This document shows positions 51,281 through 56,804 of a stretch of DNA of 56,804 nucleotides, piece after piece. The DNA lies in the NCBI GenBank assembly GCA_910588535.1, contig CAJUOO010000013.1, forward strand, positions 1 to 56,804, written 5' to 3'. The notes under the pieces are model-generated. The model had not been told where the DNA came from. It was given only the letters and a program-made list of their open reading frames with translations, and did no database searches. The stretch is from an uncultured Lachnospiraceae bacterium (GTDB lineage: Bacteria > Bacillota > Clostridia > Lachnospirales > Lachnospiraceae). The position numbers and the translations under genes are program-made. Numbering within the stretch: the stretch's first letter is position 1; each line of letters opens with the position of its first letter.

Positions 51281-51921
51281 GCTCCTTTTGCATATAACTT
51301 GTTTTGGTATATATACTTTTCTACATCCTTTGGAACCAGATAACGGATGCTCTCCCCGCGCTGTACATGTTCTCTTATCAAGCTGGAAGAAATCATGATA
51401 TCTGGCGTGTGAAGCAGGTAAATCTGTGCGTCATATTGCTCTTTTAAATAGTCAATCCGTTCCTCTAGCTGAGGCATCTTATAATCACCGCGGACAGCGG
51501 CAAGAAGAATGGAATGACTCATAATAATCTCCGGCTGTCGCCACTGCTCTAATTGAAACAAGGAATCTGCACCGATAATAAAATAATAATTACAGTCAGG
51601 ATTATATCTGCAAAGTCCTGTGAGAGTCTCTGCTGTATAAGTCGTACCCTCTCGCTCTACCTCAACATTAGACAGCTTAAAATGCTTATTATCCTCTATG
51701 GCTAACTGCAGCATGCGGACCCGGTGACTGGCAGAAGTGATCTCTCTCTCTTTTTTATGCGGGGGATCTCCGCTTGGCATTATCAGCACGGTATCCAGCT
51801 TAAATTGCTGCCATGCCTGTTCTGCCAGAATCAAATGTGCCACATGAATAGGATCGAAGGTTCCTCCAAGAATCCCGACCTTTTTTTTCTCCTTGTTAAT
51901 TCTCTCCTCCATATTCATCAT
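51277..51921 (-). CDS. nadD: Nicotinate-nucleotide adenylyltransferase NadD
   Basis: Adenylates nicotinate mononucleotide in NAD biosynthesis. Up to 214 residues. GILGGTFDPIHVAHLILAEQ, with the nucleotidyltransferase HxxH-type motif, starts near residue 17, and SSSLIREHVQRGESIRYLVP near 190 is the ISSTxIR-type motif. The likely start is the third Met (51912), which is better spaced from AAGGTGG than the first two ATGs at 51921 and 51918. The N-terminal extension before GILGG is longer than usual. Confidence 0.95.
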   Translation of the reverse strand: MMNMEERINKEKKKVGILGGTFDPIHVAHLILAEQAWQQFKLDTVLIMPSGDPPHKKEREITSASHRVRMLQLAIEDNKHFKLSNVEVEREGTTYTAETLTGLCRYNPDCNYYFIIGADSLFQLEQWRQPEIIMSHSILLAAVRGDYKMPQLEERIDYLKEQYDAQIYLLHTPDIMISSSLIREHVQRGESIRYLVPKDVEKYIYQNKLYAKGA

Positions 51922-51972
51922 CCACCTTATTTCAAAGCAGATATTTACAATCCGCCCACTATTTGCTTATTG

Positions 51973-52269
51973 TTATACTGGAAGCTTAATTTTTCTTTTT
52001 GCAGGCTCATCCGCCTGCTTATAAAGCACGATTTTCTTTCCGATCACTTGAACCACCTCAGACCGGGTATCCTGCGCTAAGGTTTGCGCGATCTCCTTTG
52101 GATCATCTGCACAATTTTTTAAAACACCAATTTTAATTAACTCTCTGGACTCCAAAACTTCCTTGATAGCCTCCTCAAATTCAGTGGTAAGACTTGCTTT
52201 TCCCACATGAAAGATTGGATCTAGTCCAGAAGCCAGCTTCATCAGATAAGAACGCTGTTTGCTAGTCAT
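51973..52269 (-). CDS. yhbY: YhbY family RNA-binding protein
   Basis: A 98-residue CRM-domain protein (IF3 C-like fold) associated with assembly of the large ribosomal subunit. Typical opening TSKQRSYLMKLASGLDPIFHVGKASL, quoted in part, with the GxxG-type loop, and the ELIKIGVLKNCADDPKEIAQ and VVQVIGKKIVLYKQ segments. It lies between obgE and nadD as in other Bacillota. Confidence 0.93.
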   Translation of the reverse strand: MTSKQRSYLMKLASGLDPIFHVGKASLTTEFEEAIKEVLESRELIKIGVLKNCADDPKEIAQTLAQDTRSEVVQVIGKKIVLYKQADEPAKRKIKLPV

Positions 52270-52307
52270 ATTTCTCCCTCATTTCTGCTTTGCTTTCTCT
52301 TACTTGT

Positions 52308-53597
52308 CTATTTATAATATTCAAATTCAAACCCATATATTTTAACAGTATCTCCGTCCGTGATTCCAAGCTCTTCCAGCTCCTTTAATATTCCATTCAA
52401 TCTCATAAAATTCTGGAAAAACTCAAAGCCCTTCTCCGACTCCAGATTTGTGTAACCGAGCATGCGCTCAATTCTTGGTCCTTCAATAGAAAATAGACCA
52501 TCTTCCAGCTTTTCCACTGTATAAGGAAGCTCTTTGTTCTGCATAAATTCAGGAAAAAATTCCTTTTCAAAGATAAGAGGCTTTAGATTGGTCTCTTTCA
52601 GCAGATCATTGACATAATATAAAAGCTCTTTTAAACCTGTCCCGCTTACAGCGGAGATGGGAAATACCCGGATTCCTTTTGTGCTAAATTCCTGTTCCAG
52701 ACGTCTGAGTGGATCTTCGGTAGTATCATCCTTGTAGATAGCATCAACCTTGTTGGCAGCAATGACCTGAGGTCTTGCAAGAAGCTCTGGATTATACGCC
52801 TCTAATTCCTTATTAATCGCATATATATCCTCGATCGGATCGCGCCCCTCCGTGGAAGCGGCATCAACCATATGAATTAGAACTCTGGTCCGCTCAATAT
52901 GGCGCAAAAATTCATGTCCAAGTCCAACTCCCTCTGAAGCTCCCTCAATCAGGCCCGGTATATCTGCTATTACAAAACCATTGTGCTCATCCAGATCTAC
53001 CACTCCTAGGTTAGGACTTAATGTGGTAAAATGATAGTTAGCTATTTTAGGGCGCGCGTTTGTCACGCGGGAAAGCAAGGTGGATTTCCCCACATTAGGA
53101 AAGCCTACCAATCCAACGTCCGCAATTACCTTTAGTTCCAGAATTACCCACAGTTCCTGTGCCTGTTGTCCCGGCTGTGCATATTGTGGCACCTGCATGG
53201 TAGGAGTTGCATAGAATTTATTCCCCTTGCCTCCTCTTCCACCCTTTAAGATAATCTCCCTTGTGGTATCTCCAGACATATCGGCGATCACTTTGCCTGT
53301 AGATTCCTCTCGTATCACAGTGCCAGCAGGAACCTTGATAATTAGATCACTGCCATTTTTGCCATGACAATTCTTCTTGCCGCCTTCTGCTCCGCTCTCT
53401 GCCACATATTTTCGAACCTGCCTAAAATCTGTCAGAGTGTTCAGTCCTTCATCCACCTCAAAGACAATATCGCCACCTCTGCCGCCGTCACCGCCGTCAG
53501 GGCCTCCATTTGCCACATATAATTCACGCCGGAAGCTCACATGCCCATCGCCACCTTTGCCTGATTTTATAAATATTCTTGCTCTGTCTGCAAACAT
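52308..53597 (-). CDS. obgE: GTPase ObgE/CgtA
   Basis: Essential ribosome-associated GTPase involved in 50S assembly and stress control. 429 residues from ATG 53597 (GAGGTGA upstream; the open frame to 53639 adds 14 residues without a site). Glycine-rich OBG fold (KSGKGGDGHVSFRRE, PDGGDGGRGGDIV), G domain with G1 GFPNVGKSTLLS near residue 167, G3 DIPGLIEGASEG and G4 NKVD, then the C-terminal OCT domain from about 345. Length is typical of Bacillota. Confidence 0.97.
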   Translation of the reverse strand: MFADRARIFIKSGKGGDGHVSFRRELYVANGGPDGGDGGRGGDIVFEVDEGLNTLTDFRQVRKYVAESGAEGGKKNCHGKNGSDLIIKVPAGTVIREESTGKVIADMSGDTTREIILKGGRGGKGNKFYATPTMQVPQYAQPGQQAQELWVILELKVIADVGLVGFPNVGKSTLLSRVTNARPKIANYHFTTLSPNLGVVDLDEHNGFVIADIPGLIEGASEGVGLGHEFLRHIERTRVLIHMVDAASTEGRDPIEDIYAINKELEAYNPELLARPQVIAANKVDAIYKDDTTEDPLRRLEQEFSTKGIRVFPISAVSGTGLKELLYYVNDLLKETNLKPLIFEKEFFPEFMQNKELPYTVEKLEDGLFSIEGPRIERMLGYTNLESEKGFEFFQNFMRLNGILKELEELGITDGDTVKIYGFEFEYYK

Positions 53598-53682
53598 ATG
53601 CTTCACCTCAGAAAAAATGGGGACATCCCTATAAAACATACAGGTATGTCCCCACTTGCCATTTGTTCATTGTCTTACTTGC

Positions 53683-53973
53683 TTACTCTTGTGCAGCTAC
53701 TGGATAGACAGATGCCTGTTTCTTATCTCTGCCCTTTCTCTCGAAGCGCAATACACCATCCACCATAGCAAATAATGTATCATCACTGCCGCGCCCTACG
53801 TTAATACCCGGATGGATCTTGGTTCCGCGCTGTCTGTAAAGAATATTTCCAGCCTTGACGAACTGTCCGTCTGCTCTCTTTGCACCTAATCTCTTAGACT
53901 CAGAATCTCTGCCGTTCTTTGTGGAACCTACTCCCTTTTTATGAGCGAAAAACTGAAGGTTCATTTTCATCAT
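53683..53973 (-). CDS. rpmA: 50S ribosomal protein L27 with cleavable N-terminus
   Basis: A 96-residue L27. It begins MMKMNLQFFA followed by HKKGVGSTKNGRD: the MNLQFFA extension before the conserved H-K-K-G is the Bacillota form that must be removed by the protease Prp for ribosome function. Prp is encoded directly upstream, overlapping by four bases (ATGA). Either of the first two ATGs may be used. The C-terminal SVYPVAAQE is slightly extended. Confidence 0.97.
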   Translation of the reverse strand: MMKMNLQFFAHKKGVGSTKNGRDSESKRLGAKRADGQFVKAGNILYRQRGTKIHPGINVGRGSDDTLFAMVDGVLRFERKGRDKKQASVYPVAAQE

Positions 53974-54308
53974 GATTTACACCTCCTTTTGGTCGTAACA
54001 GATAAATATCTGAAATTATTATTATCTCTAATGCCCTCAAGCCCAAGCTTTAAGGCATCCGTCAAAAGTTTGGATTCTGGGCTGACTGTATTCACAAAAC
54101 GAAGCTTAAGGACACCTGCTGCCTCGTCTGTCTCCAGCCGAATCAAATCCTTTGTAAAAGCTTCAACAGAGTTTACGGTATTTAAGCAAAGAGCCGAAAC
54201 TGCCGCACAGACAATATCTTGCCCTGCCTTGGCATAGCCGGCATGTCCGCTTAAAGAAAACCCGATATACTCATCCTTAGAATCTTTATAAAATACAACC
54301 CGAATCAT
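53970..54308 (-). CDS. prp: Ribosomal-processing cysteine protease Prp
   Basis: Cleaves the N-terminal extension of L27. 112 residues (YsxB/Prp). The catalytic dyad lies in the signature SGHAGYAKAGQDIVCAAVSAL (shortened to motif: His about 22, Cys about 34). It is placed between rplU and rpmA, as in Staphylococcus and Bacillus, with 5 bases to rplU and a four-base overlap with rpmA, so protease and substrate are translationally coupled. Confidence 0.96.
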   Translation of the reverse strand: MIRVVFYKDSKDEYIGFSLSGHAGYAKAGQDIVCAAVSALCLNTVNSVEAFTKDLIRLETDEAAGVLKLRFVNTVSPESKLLTDALKLGLEGIRDNNNFRYLSVTTKRRCKS

Positions 54309-54313
54309 AGAAT

Positions 54314-54622
54314 TTATGCGTTAATCTTGTCAATCTTGACTTCTGTATACGCCTGTCTGTGACCATTCTTCTTATGATAGCCGGTCTTGCTCTTATACTT
54401 GTAAACAACAATCTTCTTGCCCTTGCCTTCTTTTACGACACTAGCTGCTACCGTTGCGTTCTCCACAGTAGGATTTCCAACTACCAAGGAACCGTTATTA
54501 ACAGCTAATACTCTGTCAAAAACTACGCTACTTCCAGCTTCCTTGCCCAGCTTCTCCACGCGGATCACATCACCTTCGGATACTTTGTACTGTTTACCAC
54601 CTGTTGCTATAATTGCGTACAT
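54314..54622 (-). CDS. rplU: 50S ribosomal protein L21
   Basis: A 102-residue L21 from ATG 54622 (GGGAGGTG upstream). It begins MYAIIATGGKQYKVSEGD and ends with the C-terminal KSKTGYHKKNGHRQAYTEV segment. The frame is open about 90 bases further upstream, but that stretch is the structured leader rather than protein. First gene of the rplU-prp-rpmA operon, with a promoter at 54706-54734. Confidence 0.97.
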   Translation of the reverse strand: MYAIIATGGKQYKVSEGDVIRVEKLGKEAGSSVVFDRVLAVNNGSLVVGNPTVENATVAASVVKEGKGKKIVVYKYKSKTGYHKKNGHRQAYTEVKIDKINA

Positions 54623-54734
54623 ATGGCACCTCCCATTATCAATACTCGCCAACTTTGGTGTCCGATCTTCGGAACTTATAACCTCATTGTGCGGCACACT
54701 GATATAGGATACCACTATTTGGATAGATTGTCAA
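54623..54734 (-). promoter_or_regulatory. rplU promoter and structured 5' leader
   Basis: On the minus strand TTGACA (54734-54729), 17 bp, TATCCT (54711-54706). The transcript would have a leader of about 75 nt with two compact hairpins: TGTGC-C-GCACA and TCCG-AAGAT-CGGA. Bacillota rplU genes often carry an autoregulatory L21 leader; whether these hairpins match that family's consensus I could not test. Confidence 0.55.
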
Positions 54735-54763
54735 CGATTTTTTAAGATTTATTCGATTCCTGA

Positions 54764-55270
54764 CTAATTAGGCATACCACCCGGCATATTTTCCTCTCTT
54801 GGAATCTGCACCTCTTTTTTCAGACGTACATGTTTATTAATATTTAACATAATCTCTCTCGACACGACAATATTTTCCGAGAATGGATTGATGACAAAAC
54901 CCGCATAGGGAGAATTTTCCTGAAGCACCATGGTGCAGAAATCAAAGTATGTGCATGCCACCGTATGCTGATTTTCTGCCTGCTTATGCTCTCTTGCTTC
55001 CTTTGCATCCGTGTAGGCAACCAGATACATCTCCTCCTTTGCATTGGACAGGGAGCTTAACATTACCTTTGCATCATCTCCCAGCACCGCAACTCCTTCA
55101 GGATTAATTTCTGGTGCTGGATCAAAGATCGCCGGGCAGAGGAATCTTGCCTGCAGCATATGATTGATAAAATCTGTCTGCGTGTCAGGATTTAGATTTC
55201 CTTGCATAATCTTTAGCGAGATAATCAAATCCCCATTGTTTACATTTGGATCAATAAATAATTTCTTCAT
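54764..55270 (-). CDS. SseB family protein
   Basis: A 168-residue soluble protein from ATG 55270, resembling the SseB N-terminal domain: FINHMLQARFLCPAIFDPAP near residue 35, EMYLVAYTDAKEAREHK near 80, and SPYAGFVINPFSENIVVSRE near 120, which correspond to the conserved Phe-Leu-Pro, Ala-Phe-Thr and Gly-hhhNP-h motifs. Role unknown. ATG 55270 follows AGAGGAAAAG and lies inside the last codons of the rng gene (20-bp overlap), so it is coupled to it. Confidence 0.75.
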   Translation of the reverse strand: MKKLFIDPNVNNGDLIISLKIMQGNLNPDTQTDFINHMLQARFLCPAIFDPAPEINPEGVAVLGDDAKVMLSSLSNAKEEMYLVAYTDAKEAREHKQAENQHTVACTYFDFCTMVLQENSPYAGFVINPFSENIVVSREIMLNINKHVRLKKEVQIPREENMPGGMPN

Positions 55271-56513
55271 TCTTCTTTTCCTCTTTTCTGCGCTGTTTTT
55301 CGCACATCTCAAGTTCCATAAGCTGTTCTGCAAAGGGCTTTCTTCCTTTTTGGCGGGTTACTTCTGCAAGACCCAGATTTGTCATTCCAGCAAGATACGT
55401 TCTCACAGGGTCTTTCCTGAGCTGTGTGGTGAAATAGTCAAGCAGCTCTGAAACTGACTGACTAGAATCCATATTAATAAAATCCACAATAATAATACCA
55501 GATATATTCCGAAGACGCAACTGCTTTGCGATTTCCTTCGCAGCTTCTTTATTGATAATAAGACGCGTTTCCTCCACATTCTTTTTGCCAGAATATTTTC
55601 CTGTATTTACATCAATTACAGTGAGAGCCTCCGTTGGCTCAATCACCAGATTGGCACCTGATCTCAGCCACACCCTTTTTTTCAGTGCACTCTCCATCAC
55701 TGCTTCTAAGCTGTATAGATGAAAAAGTGACTGTAAAGAATCCTGATACAGAGATAACTTTCCCAAAAGCTCCGTCTGTTCCTTCTCAGAAAGATACGCT
55801 TTCAGCCCATCATAAATTTCCGGCTTATCTGTAAGGATCTCCGTCAAATCAGAATCATATACATCTCTTAAGTTTTTAAGATAAGAGACAGGCGCTTTTA
55901 AAATTAAAGAATGTGCACTTAAGCAGCGGGCTTTTTCCCGAATAAAATGAAAACGGTCAGCGAGCTCCTCCATCTCTTTTAAGATAACTTCAAAAGAAAC
56001 CTTACCCGCATTTGTTCTCACGATAAAACCGTACTCCTTTGTACAGCAGTGTTTACATGCTTCTTTGCAGGCATCTCTCCAAGCCATGTCAGTGATTTTT
56101 CCAGAGATGCTCATCTGATTATTGCCCACAGTGAGTACAGCATATCTGCCAGTAAGACTAAAGTCAGAGGTAAGAGTATACTCCTTCGTTTTCACTGGTT
56201 CCTTGGATACCTGAACCAACAACAGATCACCCTGATGGAACGAAGCATTATTTTTCGGATTTAAAAAACAGGGGCATTTATTATCTTTGAGAGAATAATA
56301 ACCTGTCCGCTCCTTTCCAAAAGAAAGAAAAGCGGCATCGATATTCTTCACCACCTGCTCTACCCGCCCGACATAGATATTACCTAAAAGGCTTTCCTCA
56401 CTGTCCGCCTCGTACTGAAGCTCGACAGCCTCTCCATTTTCAAAAAGAGCAGTCAAAATTCCTTTCTGGTAGGATGTGATAATTAATTTTTTCTGTCTTT
56501 GGCCGTCATTCAA
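55251..56513 (-). CDS. rng: Ribonuclease E/G family protein
   Basis: Endoribonuclease of the RNase E/G family acting in mRNA decay and rRNA maturation. About 420 residues if translation begins at TTG 56513, overlapping the DUF2344 stop; TTG 56525 or the upstream open frame to 56585 are alternatives and no strong ribosome site decides. Embedded S1 domain near the N-terminus (LLGNIYVGRVEQVVKNIDAA), then the catalytic domain with the metal-binding Asp residues in LTVIDVNTGKYSGKKN and GIIIVDFINMD. It lacks the long RNase E C-terminal scaffold. Position before rplU is conserved in Clostridia. Confidence 0.9.
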   Translation of the reverse strand: MNDGQRQKKLIITSYQKGILTALFENGEAVELQYEADSEESLLGNIYVGRVEQVVKNIDAAFLSFGKERTGYYSLKDNKCPCFLNPKNNASFHQGDLLLVQVSKEPVKTKEYTLTSDFSLTGRYAVLTVGNNQMSISGKITDMAWRDACKEACKHCCTKEYGFIVRTNAGKVSFEVILKEMEELADRFHFIREKARCLSAHSLILKAPVSYLKNLRDVYDSDLTEILTDKPEIYDGLKAYLSEKEQTELLGKLSLYQDSLQSLFHLYSLEAVMESALKKRVWLRSGANLVIEPTEALTVIDVNTGKYSGKKNVEETRLIINKEAAKEIAKQLRLRNISGIIIVDFINMDSSQSVSELLDYFTTQLRKDPVRTYLAGMTNLGLAEVTRQKGRKPFAEQLMELEMCEKQRRKEEKKNEEIIY

Positions 56514-56804
56514 TGTCTTGCCCAAGCTTGTCCAGTGGTACAAGCTTCCTTTCTCCTCCGTCTCCCATATCAGCGTAAACCTCAAGCCGTGTAATCTGAA
56601 AGGTAAATTCCGGCGGCTGTTTCCCTAAAGTATGATAAAAGGCTTCCATCACAAGCTCTGGCTTTATATTATCTGTACTTCCGGCAGAGAGTGACAGAAA
56701 GATACTTCTATCTTTTATATAAGCAGAATAGATCAACGGCTTTAAATCAAGTTGCCGTTCTCCCTTTTTTGTCTTTTTTACAATGGGGATGGTTGGTCTA
56801 TCTA
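56506..56804 (-). CDS. DUF2344 (TIGR03936) radical SAM-linked protein, C-terminal part
   Basis: Partial gene cut by the right window edge; the C-terminal about 99 codons are present. The sequence VKKTKKGERQLDLKPLIYSA, then EFTFQITRLEVYADMG, matches the end of DUF2344 proteins, which normally sit next to, or are fused to, a TIGR03960 radical SAM protein and upstream of RNase G and rplU. The stop TGA (56508-56506) overlaps the rng start region. Biochemical role unknown. Confidence 0.8.
   Translation of the reverse strand, partial: DRPTIPIVKKTKKGERQLDLKPLIYSAYIKDRSIFLSLSAGSTDNIKPELVMEAFYHTLGKQPPEFTFQITRLEVYADMGDGGERKLVPLDKLGQDIE

Overview
The window is a low-GC Bacillota chromosome segment, best matched to Lachnospiraceae (Clostridia). 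This rests on gene order and family content: mutS-mutL-miaA, mreBCD-PBP2-minCDE-rodA, yggS-sepF-ylmH-divIVA, the DUF2344-rng-rplU-prp-rpmA-obgE-yhbY-nadD-yqeK-rsfS block, ribosomal protein L27 with the N-terminal extension cleaved by Prp, and LexA boxes of the Gram-positive GAAC-n4-GTTC type. Strong Shine-Dalgarno sequences, several GTG/TTG starts and consensus sigma-A promoters fit this. No species can be named, and no tRNA, rRNA, CRISPR array or insertion sequence was seen.

Layout. 1-4070: a short accessory stretch with a DUF6033-like protein, a MarR-TauE/SafE pair with an operator, a small XRE regulator, a short promoter-to-terminator unit holding a broken mini-ORF, and an unrecognised 257-aa protein. 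4094-11753: mismatch repair and tRNA modification (mutS, mutL, miaA), a PLP enzyme of the aluminium-resistance/methionine gamma-lyase-like family, and radC. 11774-21574: the cell-shape and division operon (mreB, mreC, mreD, PBP2, minC, minD, minE, rodA), then mgsA and a D,D-carboxypeptidase lipoprotein. 22536-29196: a HlyD-like membrane protein, yggS, sepF, ylmH, divIVA, aroB, lspA, rluD. 29953-43813: an unsaturated-uronate catabolism region. kduI and kduD are intact. A LacI regulator and a carbohydrate locus follow (two ABC permeases, GH88, DUF2264, an alpha/alpha-toroid enzyme, a permuted GH3), in which four genes are visibly broken. 43908-50097: TtcA-like protein, a Xer-type recombinase bracketed by palindromes, a membrane-anchored HNH protein, DUF1846, an SOS divergon (LysM/YneA-like protein and lexA) and VanZ. 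50184-56804, minus strand: a conserved ribosome-biogenesis block ending in a DUF2344 gene cut by the window edge.

How the genes fit together. GH88 releases 5-keto-4-deoxyuronate from unsaturated uronic-acid oligosaccharides, and KduI and KduD convert it onward. The LacI operon is bounded by two exact copies, in inverted orientation, of an 18-bp operator-like sequence. Its solute-binding protein has lost its N-terminus and has an in-frame TGA, the upstream membrane regulator is only a stub, DUF2264 has an internal deletion, and the toroid enzyme is out of frame by one GA unit. The locus therefore looks like a recently inactivated import and degradation system.

The least explained structures are the palindromes around the Xer-type recombinase, one of which has a close copy 15 kb away between kduI and kduD, the small broken transcription unit at 2755-2998, and a 37-codon methyltransferase remnant just after rsfS.
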